DNA of 53,646 nucleotides from Hymenobacter sp. IS2118 (lineage in GTDB: Bacteria; Bacteroidota; Bacteroidia; Cytophagales; Hymenobacteraceae). Below are positions 1-7,962 of this stretch, one piece after another. The DNA is taken from contig NZ_JNLX01000172.1 of assembly GCF_000715495.1 (NCBI RefSeq), positions 1 to 53,646 on the forward strand, read 5' to 3'. Position 1 is the stretch's first letter. Each line of letters begins with the position of its first letter. The notes under the pieces are model-generated. The model worked only from the letters and a program-made list of their open reading frames with translations. It had not been told where the DNA came from and ran no database searches. The translations under genes and the position numbers were made by a program.

Positions 1-16
1 TAGAGCGGTTTCCAAA

Positions 17-574
17 TCAGTGTACATGATATCCGCAATGGTCAAACCAGTTTTTGGCATCCTGTTCATTTATCCATTCGGCAGCCGCCTGGATAGCCTC
101 TTCCAGCAGGTCGCAGGTGCGTGCTTTGGTGGTGCGTAGCCACGTCTTGAGTTTGCTAAAAGCGAGTTCAATGGGGTTGAAATCAGGCGAGTAAGGCGGC
201 AGGTAGCGCAAGCGGGCGCCGTATTTTTGGGCAATTTCGTCCAGGCCGTCGACTTTGTGTACCGTCAAGTTGTCGAGCACCACCACGTCGCCCGGCTGCA
301 ACGTGGGGCCGAGCACCTGGTCCAAATAGGCCGCGAACACGTCGCCGTTGACGGCCCCATTGACGGTGAGCAACGCCCCGAGTCCGTCCGGGGTCAGGGC
401 CGCGATAAGCGTCACGTTCGGGCCGTTGTGCAAGGGCACCGCCTGGTCCACGCGCCGGCCGGCGGGGGCCCGGCCGTAGCGGCGGCAGTACGTGAGGTTG
501 GTGCTCGTTTCGTCCACAAACACAAAATGAGTAACGTCTTCTTCCTGAATAGCTTCCACAAACAAGCGGCGCAA
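17..574 (-). CDS. IS630-type transposase, C-terminal DDE half (-1 frame)
   Basis: This frame carries the catalytic DDE domain: the first Asp in FVFVDETSTNL, the second in VVVLDNLTVHK, and the Glu in YSPDFNPIELAFSKLK, the family's signature. The nominal TTG start at 574 is probably not used. The frame stays open upstream to the A-run at 616-624, where the N-terminal frame shifts into it. The fusion would be about 315-320 residues, normal for the family. All catalytic residues are present, so the element may be active. Confidence 0.88.
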   Translation of the reverse strand: MRRLFVEAIQEEDVTHFVFVDETSTNLTYCRRYGRAPAGRRVDQAVPLHNGPNVTLIAALTPDGLGALLTVNGAVNGDVFAAYLDQVLGPTLQPGDVVVLDNLTVHKVDGLDEIAQKYGARLRYLPPYSPDFNPIELAFSKLKTWLRTTKARTCDLLEEAIQAAAEWINEQDAKNWFDHCGYHVH

Positions 575-576
575 CG

Positions 577-966
577 CTACGACCCGTTCGGTGTCGCGCT
601 CGGCGGCGTGGATGCTTTTTTTTTACGCCCCCAGCCCAGGCGCTCCACCGCCCGCCACGTACTGGTGCGGCTCAGGACCGGGCCCTCGGCGGCGTGCAAG
701 GCGGTGCCCAGTTCGGCCAGCGTCGCGTCGGGCTGCGCCACCAGACAGGCCCGCAACAGCGCCTCGCCCGCCGGGTCCAGGCGCGGCACCGGGCCGCCGC
801 GTGCGGGTAGGGCGGCCAGCGAACCCGTGCGGCGCTGGCGCTGCAACAGCTTGTCCACAAACGAAACGGATACGCTGAATTGGGCAGCGACTTGGTAAAT
901 CCGGGCCTGCGGCGCGGCACAAGCCGCCGCTACCCGTTCCCGCAAATCAATCGAATACGCTTTCAT
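577..966 (-). CDS. IS630-type transposase, N-terminal half (frame 0)
   Basis: A 129-residue frame carrying the helix-turn-helix DNA-binding half of an IS630-like transposase; it opens MKAYSIDLRERV and has a second Arg/Lys-rich HTH around residues 85-115. It ends shortly after a run of nine A residues on the coding strand (616-624, encoding KKK). A -1 slip on that run joins it to the next frame, giving ...GWGRKKKSIHAAERDTERV..., which is the usual continuation in this family. I therefore read the pair as one transposase made by programmed -1 frameshifting, not as a broken gene. Confidence 0.85.
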   Translation of the reverse strand: MKAYSIDLRERVAAACAAPQARIYQVAAQFSVSVSFVDKLLQRQRRTGSLAALPARGGPVPRLDPAGEALLRACLVAQPDATLAELGTALHAAEGPVLSRTSTWRAVERLGWGRKKKASTPPSATPNGS

Positions 967-999
967 CAGGTGAAAATATGCAGAATTCTGTACACTGAA

Positions 1000-1689
1000 T
1001 TGGAAACCGCTCTAAGCCCTCCCCAACCGGTAAGACTGGCCATTGTGGACGACCACACCCTGTTTCGTCAGGGCCTGAGCTACATTCTGCGCCGCTTCGC
1101 CACCTACGAAGTGATGCTGGAAGCCGCCTCCGGCCAGGAATTATTCGCCGCCCTGCCCGAGGCCCGGCCCGACGTGGTGCTGCTCGACCTGCACATGCAG
1201 GACATGGACGGGCGGGAAGTGAGCCGCGAGCTGCTGGAGCACCACCCGGCAATAAAAATTATCATCCTCTCGATGGATTATTCTCACGACTTCATCCTCG
1301 ACCTGGTGAAGCTGGGCGTGCACGGCTACCTGCCCAAGGACATTGACCAGCGCATTCTGGGTGAGGCCATCGACCAAGTGTACAGCAAAGGCTATTATTT
1401 CGACGACACGGTGGCCAAGGTGATGCGCCAAGGACTGCAGGAGGCCCAGAAACCGGCCCCGCGCAAAACCGCCGACCCGCAGCTCCTCAACCAGCTAACC
1501 GAGCGCGAAAAGGAGGTGTTGGTGCTGCTCTGCCAGGGCCACAGCTCGTCGCGGATTGCCGACCAGCTGTTCATCTGCTTCCGCACTGTGGAGGGGCACC
1601 GCCGCAGCCTGCTCGAAAAAACCGGCGTGAGCAATGCCGCCAGCCTAGCCGTGTTCGCCATCAAGCACAAACTGCTGGATATCAGTTGA
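1000..1689 (+). CDS. LuxR/NarL-type response regulator, 5' end replaced by IS630
   Basis: Two-component response regulator. The receiver domain starts at VRLAIVDDHTL and has the phosphorylatable Asp in VVLLDLHMQDMDG (codon at 1186). A C-terminal LuxR-type HTH follows (LTEREKEVLVLL to RTVEGHRRSLLEK). No ATG lies in frame between the IS end and the receiver; the only nearby start is TTG at 1000, inside the IS right repeat. The native start was presumably lost to the insertion, with only about ten non-conserved residues missing, so the protein could still be made from an IS-borne TTG. It may partner the histidine kinase genes 2 kb downstream, but that link is inference. Confidence 0.8.
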   Translation: METALSPPQPVRLAIVDDHTLFRQGLSYILRRFATYEVMLEAASGQELFAALPEARPDVVLLDLHMQDMDGREVSRELLEHHPAIKIIILSMDYSHDFILDLVKLGVHGYLPKDIDQRILGEAIDQVYSKGYYFDDTVAKVMRQGLQEAQKPAPRKTADPQLLNQLTEREKEVLVLLCQGHSSSRIADQLFICFRTVEGHRRSLLEKTGVSNAASLAVFAIKHKLLDIS

Positions 1690-1947
1690 AGTCTTGCCCT
1701 TGTTTCCTGGTTTGTTGCTGACGGCGACTGATTTCGGGTGCCGGTATTTCGGCGGCCGACGCCTCCCAACGCGGCTGTTTCGTGGGTTTGGAGCATCGGT
1801 GTCTCGGTGGCTCTGGGTTCAGCCGAATACCACGGTCCGCTTCATGATTATGGAAGGCGTTTTTTTGGTTTCACATGTTGCAGATAACTGTTTGTAAGAT
1901 GTAAAAAAAGCTGCCAGGTTATTTTAATCACCGTTTTCGTAAACCTT

Positions 1948-2136
1948 CTATTGCCTCACGGACGCCTTCCGGGGCAAGAAGTATAGCTCGTATATCCCGG
2001 TTAGGAACGGGCTAAACACCAAGACGCTACTCCACCACTTCAGGTCCTCGTACAAGAACAGTCCGAATAGGGCCACGGCAACAGTTACAAGGAAACCCAT
2101 TAGGCGCCACCCAAACGATTTGCGGTTGACCAACAA
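1948..2136 (-). pseudogene. 3' part of a small membrane-protein gene cut by IS3
   Basis: The last ~62 codons of a minus-strand gene, ending ...ELYFLPRKASVRQ. They encode two hydrophobic segments (RLMGFLVTVAVALFGLFL and WWSSVLVFSPFLTGIYELYF) separated by a short YEDLK loop. Upstream, the frame runs straight into the IS3-like element at 2137, so the N-terminus is missing. A matching candidate for the lost 5' part lies on the far side of the IS (3507 down to 3425). I do not recognise the family. Confidence 0.55.
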
Positions 2137-2187
2137 TGAGGTGGTCGGGTGAACAAGGAGAGAATTGGGTGCTAACTTCCCAACCTC

Positions 2188-2493
2188 ATGGAAAAAGCTC
2201 CTCCTTCGAAACGACCGCGCTATGATGCGGCCTTCCGCGCCGAAGCCCTGCGGCTGGCCAGCGAAAGCCGCTCCACGCTGGCCGCCGCCCGCGCCCTGAA
2301 CATCGACGCCAAGCGCATTTACGCCTGGCAGAAAGCGGCCCAGCCGCCCCTTCCCGCCGACCCGACCGAGGCCGCCGAAGTGCGGGCGTTGCGCGCGGCC
2401 AATAAACGGCTGGCGCAAGAACTGGAGATTTTAAAAAAAGCCATCGCCAGCGCCTGCTTTAAACGCAGGCTCTCGCATCCCCCGACCCCGTGA
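2188..2493 (+). CDS. IS3-type transposase OrfA (HTH subunit)
   Basis: A 101-residue OrfA: an HTH of the IS911/IS3 class near the start (KRPRYDAAFRAEALRLA, then TLAAARALNIDAKRIYAW) followed by a leucine-zipper-like heptad stretch (RALRAANKRLAQELEILKKAI). It ends at 2493 with GTGA overlapping the orfB start at 2490, the usual arrangement for coupling or frameshifting between the two IS3 frames. Confidence 0.88.
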   Translation: MEKAPPSKRPRYDAAFRAEALRLASESRSTLAAARALNIDAKRIYAWQKAAQPPLPADPTEAAEVRALRAANKRLAQELEILKKAIASACFKRRLSHPPTP

Positions 2494-3411
2494 GTACGCT
2501 GCAATTTATTGACCAGCAGCGCTCCGCTCACCCCATCCAGCAGCTGTGTCAGGTACTGGGCGTGGTGCCCAGCCGCTGCTACGCCTGGCGGTTAGCGCAA
2601 GCGGCCGGGGCCGGGGAAACGAGCGAACCGGGATGGGAAACGGAAATGGTGGCCGTCTTTGACCACCACAAACGCCGCTACGGCACACGCCGGCTCCGGG
2701 TCGAGTTGCGGAAAAAGGGCTGCCGGGTGGGCCGCCAGGCCTTGCGCACGGGGCTGCGCCGGCACGGGCGGCAAGCATTGCAGCCCAAGTCCTTCGTCCC
2801 GCGCACCACCGATTCGACCCACGGGCGGCGCTGCGCCCCCAACTTGCTGCTGGACCAGCCCAAGCCCACCCAGGCCAACCGGGTCTGGGTCTCGGACATC
2901 ACGTATCTGCCCTTGGCCAGCGGGGCCTGGGCGTACCTGTGCGCGTTTCAGGACCTGTGCACCAAGCATGTGGTGGGCTGGCAGGTGCGGGCCGATATGC
3001 CCGAAGCCCTGGTCACCAGCGCCTTGCAGCGGGCGCTACTGGCCCAACGGCCCGCCCCTGGCCTGATTGTCCACTCCGACCGGGGCGGGCAGTACGTGGG
3101 CAACGCCTACAAGGCCCTGCTGCACGCCGCCCAGGCCGAGCTCTCCCACAGCCGACGCGGTGAGTGCTACGACAATGCCCAAGCTGAAAACCGACGAAAT
3201 TTTTTTGTGCTTGTGGTCCCGCCTCAAAACCGAGGAGCTCGAAGCCCGCGACTGGCCCGTCTTTGCCGACCTGGCCGACGCGCAGGCCAGCGTCGCCTAC
3301 TATTTTGACTACTACAACCACGAGCGTCGCCACTCCAGCATTGCCTACCAGAAGCCTTATCAATTTCACCAACAACAACTTAACAACATCACCCAATTCT
3401 CTCCTGCTTAA
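2490..3411 (+). pseudogene. IS3-type transposase OrfB, frameshifted near the DDE Glu
   Basis: Integrase-core transposase. It has VWVSDITYLPL (first Asp), HSDRGGQYVG (second Asp) and CYDNAQAE (Glu), then loses frame. The C-terminal part (LWSRLKTEELEARDW to YNHERRHSSIAYQKPY) continues in another frame. The break falls at a seven-T run around 3190-3196; one T fewer would restore a single frame. The stretch between AE and LWSRLK also looks about seven residues longer than usual and resembles a local duplication of the following LKTEEL-coding sequence. Probably inactive unless rescued by frameshifting. Confidence 0.8.
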
Positions 3412-3424
3412 CTAGACCACCTCA

Positions 3425-3507
3425 GATGCCATGTTCTTCGGCTCCGGAGACCCCACGAAGCTGCAAGTCAGGTTATAAGTAATCCCCAACCCGATAGAGA
3501 ACGACAT
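3425..3507 (-). pseudogene. Possible 5' fragment of the membrane-protein gene split by IS3
   Basis: On the minus strand an ATG at 3507 opens 27 codons (MSFSIGLGITYN... to EPKNMA) that run into the IS3 right end. Position and direction fit the missing N-terminus of the gene whose 3' part lies at 1948-2136. The reading frames do not join exactly and there is no target duplication, so a few bases have been lost or gained. Low-confidence inference. Confidence 0.3.
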
Positions 3508-3548
3508 GCCAACTGCGGCTTATGCTTCTGATTCACAAGTGGCTTAAG

Positions 3549-3575
3549 CATGATTTTAGCCGCACTAAAATCATG
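3549..3575. repeat. Short perfect inverted repeat
   Basis: Arms of 11 bases (CATGATTTTAG at 3549-3559 and its complement at 3565-3575) with a five-base loop. No T-run follows on either strand. It sits between the IS3 end and a histidine kinase remnant and may mark a junction. Confidence 0.5.
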
Positions 3576-3602
3576 TCCTAGTTTAATAGTCGGACGGCTA
3601 AA

Positions 3603-3728
3603 CCTGGCTATTTATCGCTGAGCTATGCCCTTATCACCAAAGGCCACGGTGGTACACTCACTGTGGAGAGTGCGGCAGGCAAAAGCACCGAGTTTGTGAT
3701 TCATTTACCCACCCATCATCACCCATGA
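3603..3728 (+). pseudogene. 3' remnant of a histidine kinase ATPase domain
   Basis: About 41 codons reading PGYLSLSYALITKGHGG, then TLTVES and a closing FVIHLPTHHHP. This is the end of a HATPase_c domain: the tail of the G2 box and the last beta strands. It is very close to the same part of the intact kinase that follows (LSLSYDIIAQGHGGTLTVES). The rest of the gene is missing; a stop lies in frame a few codons upstream. Its TGA stop overlaps the ATG of the next kinase (ATGA at 3725-3728), so the two were translationally coupled neighbours before the first was deleted. Confidence 0.75.
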
Positions 3729-6277
3729 GGTTCATTCGTACCCTTGTATTGCTGCTCCTGCTGCCGGCCTGCTGCCTGGCACAAACCACTCTGACCGACA
3801 GCCTCAAACAGGCACTCGCCACCCATCAGCCTGACACCAGCCGGGTGAATTTGCTGGTGAGATTATCCGGGATATATATTTATTCCAAGCCGGATACCGC
3901 TATGCGGCTAGCGCAGCAGGCCCTGACCCTGGCCAATAAAACTGTCTTTGTAACGGGGCAGATTCGCAGCACCGGTCTGCTTGGCAATGCAACACGCCTG
4001 ATGGGTAACTACCCCAAAGCCCTGCAACTCCACCTGCTGGCCCTCAAAAAAGCCGAAGCTGCCGGAGACCGGCTACAGATTGCGCGGCTGTTTACGAATA
4101 TTGGCGCTGATTATGCTGTCCAGGGTAATCAGCGACAGGCAATCGACTATCTCCTGAAAGCACTCAGCCTTGCCAAAGCCATTTCTAATCAGCAGCTAAT
4201 TCTGACTACTACACTAAACCTGGGCGATACGTACGAAAAGATAAACAGGCTCGATTCGGCCCTCTTTTACACCAACATGACCTATGCACTGGCCAGCAAG
4301 GCAGGGAATCAAGTATTCTTGGGATATGCGTTAGGTAACCTGGGTAACATCAATGCCAAAGCCGGGAAGCCGCAGGCGGCCTTGCGCTATTTCCGCTTGA
4401 GTCTACCCCCGCTCATTGAACAGGAACAAGACGAGGGGTTGTGCGAAGTGTATCTGGGCATGGCTACCCTGTTTGAGCAACAGGGCACACCTGATTCGAG
4501 CCGCTACTACGCCCACCGCTCGCTGGCCATCGCCCGAAAGGCCGGCTTTGTCGAACGGGTGATGAAGGCCAGCCTGTTTCTCACCCGCCAGTATGCCGCC
4601 ACCCGCCAGCTAGACAGCGCCTTTGCCTACCAGCGCGAGGCCCTGATGGCCAAAGATACCCTCTTCGGCCAGGAAAAACAAAAACAGTTCCAGCGGCTCA
4701 GCTTCGCCGAAACCCAGCGCCAGCAGGAGCTTGAAGAGGCCCGGCAGCAGGCCCGAACCACGCTGAAGTTTAACCTGCTGTTGGGCGGGCTCTTCACCCT
4801 GCTACTAGTGGCCTTTCTGCTCTACCGCAACAACCGCCAGAAGCAGCGGGCCAACGGACTGCTTCAGGAGCAGAAACAGGAGATTGACCAGAAAGCCGCC
4901 GAGCTGTTGGTGCAAAAAGAAAGTCTCCAGCAAGCCTACACCAACGTGGAGCAACTGGGCCAGATTGGCCGCAAGATCACCGCCTCGCTCTCAGTAGAGA
5001 ACATCATCGGCACCGTCTACAGCAATGTCAATACGCTGATGGACGCGGCCGTGTTTGGCATTGGTATTTACAACCCCGCCCGCCAGCGCATCGACTTTCC
5101 GGCTACCTACGAGCTGGGGCAGGTACTGCCTTTTTATGCCAACGCCCTCACCGATGCCAATCGCTTTGCCGTCCTGTGTTTCAGCGAACGCCGGGAGATT
5201 ATTTTGGGGCACCTCCACCAGGAGTACCAGGCCTTCATTCAACAGGTGCCTACCCCCCATGAGGGTCGGCAGGCGGTCTCGCTGATCTACCTGCCCCTGC
5301 TGGTGAAGGAGAAGATTCTGGGTGTGATTACAGTGCAAAGTTTTGACCAGAATGCCTACTCAGACTATCACCTGTTTATGCTCCGCACCATTGCCATCTA
5401 TACGGCCATTGCCCTGGAGAATGCGGAGTCATTCGAGGCCTTGGGCCAAACGGTTCAACGGTTACGGGACACCCAAAGCCAGCTTATCCAAAAAGAAAAG
5501 CTGGCGAGCCTGGGCGAACTGACGGCGGGCATTGCCCACGAGATGCAGAACCCGCTCAACTTCGTCAATAACTTCTCCGAAGTCAGCACCGAACTGCTGG
5601 ATGAACTGGTCGACGCGCAGCAGCGCCCCGAGCGCGACGCCGAGTTAGAAGCGGAACTCGTCGGCGACTTACGCCAGAACCTGGGCAAGATTCACGAGCA
5701 CGGGCAGCGGGCGGCCAGCATCGTGCGCGGCATGCTGGAGCACAGCCGCCAGAGCACCGGCAAGCGGGCGCCAGTGGATGTGAATGCGCTGAGCGAGGAG
5801 TACCTGCGCCTAGCCTATCAGGGCCTGCGCGCCAAGGACAACAGCTTCACCTGTGAGCTGAAAACCGCCTTTGACGTGGCGCTGCCCCCGGTGAGCGCCG
5901 TGGGCGCCGACCTAGGCCGGGTGCTGTTGAACCTGTTGGGCAATGCCTTCTATGCCGTGAAGCACCGGCAGCAGCTAGATGGGATAGGCTATCAGCCTAC
6001 TGTACAAGTGAGCACCCACCGGCAGGGCGACCATATTCAAATTCGGGTGCAGGACAATGGCACGGGTATGCCGCCGGATGTGCAGGCCAAAATCTTTCAG
6101 CCTTTTTTCACCACGAAGCCCCCGGGCGAGGGCACCGGCCTGGGGCTTTCGCTCAGTTACGACATCATCGCGCAGGGCCACGGCGGGACGCTCACCGTGG
6201 AGAGCCAGGAAGGCCAAGGCACGACCTTTTCGATGGTCCTGCCCCTGAATAGTGTAATGCACCAGCCGGCACTTTAG
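3725..6277 (+). CDS. TPR-GAF sensor histidine kinase
   Basis: An 850-residue membrane-anchored kinase. A signal peptide (residues 1-19, ending CLAQ) is followed by periplasmic TPR repeats to about residue 300 and a coiled coil. A transmembrane helix spans about 349-370 (NLLLGGLFTLLLVAFLLY), followed by a second coiled coil and a GAF-like domain at about 415-570. The DHp helix has His605 in GIAHEMQNPLNFVNN. The ATPase domain has an N box (NLLGNAFYAV), DNGTGMP and GTGLGLSLS. All catalytic motifs are intact. The signal and cognate regulator are unknown; the LuxR-type regulator at 1000-1689 is a candidate. The ATG overlaps the stop of the upstream kinase remnant. Confidence 0.92.
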   Translation: MRFIRTLVLLLLLPACCLAQTTLTDSLKQALATHQPDTSRVNLLVRLSGIYIYSKPDTAMRLAQQALTLANKTVFVTGQIRSTGLLGNATRLMGNYPKALQLHLLALKKAEAAGDRLQIARLFTNIGADYAVQGNQRQAIDYLLKALSLAKAISNQQLILTTTLNLGDTYEKINRLDSALFYTNMTYALASKAGNQVFLGYALGNLGNINAKAGKPQAALRYFRLSLPPLIEQEQDEGLCEVYLGMATLFEQQGTPDSSRYYAHRSLAIARKAGFVERVMKASLFLTRQYAATRQLDSAFAYQREALMAKDTLFGQEKQKQFQRLSFAETQRQQELEEARQQARTTLKFNLLLGGLFTLLLVAFLLYRNNRQKQRANGLLQEQKQEIDQKAAELLVQKESLQQAYTNVEQLGQIGRKITASLSVENIIGTVYSNVNTLMDAAVFGIGIYNPARQRIDFPATYELGQVLPFYANALTDANRFAVLCFSERREIILGHLHQEYQAFIQQVPTPHEGRQAVSLIYLPLLVKEKILGVITVQSFDQNAYSDYHLFMLRTIAIYTAIALENAESFEALGQTVQRLRDTQSQLIQKEKLASLGELTAGIAHEMQNPLNFVNNFSEVSTELLDELVDAQQRPERDAELEAELVGDLRQNLGKIHEHGQRAASIVRGMLEHSRQSTGKRAPVDVNALSEEYLRLAYQGLRAKDNSFTCELKTAFDVALPPVSAVGADLGRVLLNLLGNAFYAVKHRQQLDGIGYQPTVQVSTHRQGDHIQIRVQDNGTGMPPDVQAKIFQPFFTTKPPGEGTGLGLSLSYDIIAQGHGGTLTVESQEGQGTTFSMVLPLNSVMHQPAL

Positions 6278-6407
6278 AACGCTCCTGTTTTTGAACGGGC
6301 CGTGTTCAACGTAGTACCGTTTCAGTGAACCGGTTTCAAATGGGAGCCCCGTGCGGCTATTGGCGCCATGAGCCAGGCTTTCTCTGTTCGTTGCCTACTT
6401 TCCTCCC

Positions 6408-6848
6408 ATGGAGTACCCCGAGGCCATCCAGCGCCTGTTGAACCACGCGAATCTGCCCAGTACGGGCGTGCCAGCAGCCGACGGCTTACTGCAGGCCCTG
6501 GCCCAGGAGCCCCAGCCCGGCCCCGCCGTGGCCCAGCAGCTGGCCGACGTGGTGGCCTGCTACGAGGCCATCAATCGCCACCTCAACGGCCCGGTTCCTT
6601 CCCAGCGGAGTTGGGCCGATAAAGTCGCTATCCCGCTGGACCGAACCCTGGCCTACGCTGTTTCGACGCTGCTCTGCGGGCTTTGGCAGCACTTGAGTGA
6701 GTGCCAGGACGCGGAACCGGCCAACCACGCGGCGTGCGCGCATCTGAGCGCCGTCGGCCACGCCGTGGAGCTGGGCTGGAATTTCGTGCTCGCCAGCGAC
6801 TTCGACTCCATCACCGAAGAAATCGGGTACTATTATTCGCCGGAGTAG
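6408..6848 (+). CDS. Hypothetical protein, 146 aa
   Basis: A small, mostly helical-looking soluble protein (MEYPEAIQRLLNHA... to ...ITEEIGYYYSPE) rich in Ala, Leu and His, with no signal peptide or obvious motif. The ATG at 6408 is the first good start, and codon use matches the neighbouring genes. It lies 130 bp after the histidine kinase on the same strand. I do not recognise the family. A second frame overlapping its first half looks like a shadow. Confidence 0.6.
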   Translation: MEYPEAIQRLLNHANLPSTGVPAADGLLQALAQEPQPGPAVAQQLADVVACYEAINRHLNGPVPSQRSWADKVAIPLDRTLAYAVSTLLCGLWQHLSECQDAEPANHAACAHLSAVGHAVELGWNFVLASDFDSITEEIGYYYSPE

Positions 6849-7226
6849 TCTGCTGTTGTTATGGGGCCGGTTTGATTAACGGCTCCTTTCGGTGAACACC
6901 TCGCAGCTGCACGGCATCAGGTGCCATTAAGCCCCTGCACGGCAGTTCGAGTTTAAAAAACTCGTCTACGATTCAAAGTTTACGAAACGCGCCAAGTAGA
7001 TGAGTTTCGTAAACTCCCCAAATGGAGTTTAGCCCCCGCCAAAGTACCACACCGGCCGTGCTCCGGAAGGAGGCCGAAACTCGCACTTATTTCAAGAGTT
7101 GTCGGATAAGACCAATTATGTAAATGGACAATTCCCACACAAGGAAGGGTGGAGATGCATTGCCCGACTGCAGTCAAAATTCTGTTTGTGGGTGTCCAAG
7201 AAGGAGCAGGACAAACAACCCGCAGA
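6849..7226. other. Gene-free stretch with short palindromes
   Basis: No convincing gene. It holds a 17-base palindrome, CGAGTTTAAAAAACTCG, at about 6948-6964 and an 11-base perfect inverted repeat (GTTTACGAAAC at 6978-6988, complement at 7004-7014). Both lie between convergent genes and could end transcription. A minus-strand frame over 6980-7477 is a shadow of the gene at 7227-7628. Confidence 0.5.
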
Positions 7227-7628
7227 TTATGAACTGTAACAGTCAGGTGAAAAAGCAATGACGCTTCCGGCACGCTGCGATGCCTCGTAATAGGCCCCGA
7301 TGCCCTGCTGGTAACAGGTGTAGCCGGCCCCGTCGTGCTCCAAAGCTGGGTCGGCCTCGAAGAGTGCCAACGCCTTCTTTTTCGATAAAGACAGCAACGA
7401 AACTTCCCCAATGAGCACGCGGGCCGGGCGAGTGAATTCCAGCGCGACGCACGTTTCTGCTGCGTTGTAAAGCGCAAACAAGCCCAAGAATGCGTAGAAA
7501 TCGGTGTCCTCTGCCTCGCCCCGAAAAAATCTTTCGGGCGTTTCGGCCAAGTGCGCGCGTATGGCCGTCCGGTTCATGCCGAACTGTAATTCACGCGCAC
7601 CGACGTGTGGCGTAATAGAAAAAATCAT
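7227..7628 (-). CDS. Hypothetical protein, 133 aa, possibly immunity-like
   Basis: It opens MIFSITPHVGARELQFGM and closes GIGAYYEASQRAGSVIAFSP. This start-and-end pattern (a basic LxFGM near the N-terminus, GIGxY and a hydrophobic strand near the end) resembles small proteins I have seen described as immunity-like or of unknown function in other bacteria; I cannot name the family. I chose the ATG at 7628 because the LxFGM motif then falls about 15 residues in; a TTG at 7685 would add 19 residues. No toxin gene is recognisable next to it. Confidence 0.6.
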   Translation of the reverse strand: MIFSITPHVGARELQFGMNRTAIRAHLAETPERFFRGEAEDTDFYAFLGLFALYNAAETCVALEFTRPARVLIGEVSLLSLSKKKALALFEADPALEHDGAGYTCYQQGIGAYYEASQRAGSVIAFSPDCYSS

Positions 7629-7962
7629 CGAGTAAGATAGCGCCTGGACAGTGTAGTAATTTCGGTCCTCAAAACGGTAGTTCAAGTTTTACCTGTTTCG
7701 TAGTTAGAGTCAGCAGTTAGCGAAAGGGCCTTTGCCAGCCCATTTTTGGCTCTGATACGGCAGATGAACACCATCCTGTACCTTTTCCGACGCTCCGAGA
7801 TACTTCCGCATGAGACGCTATTCCTTGACCAATTCGTCGTCTACTCCTGCTTGCGGCTGGTTTTGCGGGGCTTGGCGTGGGTAAAATTCTTGGCAGTGAG
7901 CGAGTTGGCGGCGGGCGGGCTCAGAAAAGGCCAGTCGTTGTGCTAGCCCACGATGAGCGGTT
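7629..7962. other. Gene-free stretch
   Basis: No supported gene. A short plus-strand frame (7746-7946) has no family features, and its base composition is ordinary. I see no terminator with a T-run. The stretch separates two minus-strand genes and probably holds the promoter of the 7227-7628 gene. Confidence 0.4.

Larger units (their letters stand above)
1..1014 (-). mobile_element. Complete IS630-family-like insertion sequence
   Basis: The two ends are inverted repeats of 26 bases (1-26 and 989-1014) with one mismatch, each starting TAGAGCGGTTTCCAA. Both ends carry the TA dinucleotide that IS630/Tc1-type elements duplicate on insertion, so the element proper is about 3-1012 with TA at 1-2 and 1013-1014. 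It contains a two-frame transposase on the minus strand. The window opens exactly at the left TA, so the left flank is not visible. On the right the element abuts codon ~6 of a response regulator gene. Family assignment rests on the transposase and the TA ends. Confidence 0.9.
2137..3424 (+). mobile_element. IS3-family-like insertion sequence with damaged orfB
   Basis: Ends are inverted repeats of about 35 bases (2137-2171 and 3390-3424), both starting TGAGGTGGTC and ending GGAGAGAATTGGGTG inwards, with a few mismatches in the middle. TG...CA ends and an orfA/orfB pair are typical of IS3. The three to five bases flanking each side (CAA left, GAT right) do not match, so there is no target-site duplication; this suggests deletion or recombination after insertion. 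Length is 1288 bp. Confidence 0.87.

Noticed and set aside
1694..1897. 67-codon frame after the response regulator
   Set aside because: Trp/Arg/Phe-rich with no family features; looks non-coding.
7746..7946. 66-codon frame in the 7.7-7.95 kb gap
   Set aside because: No recognisable features on either strand.
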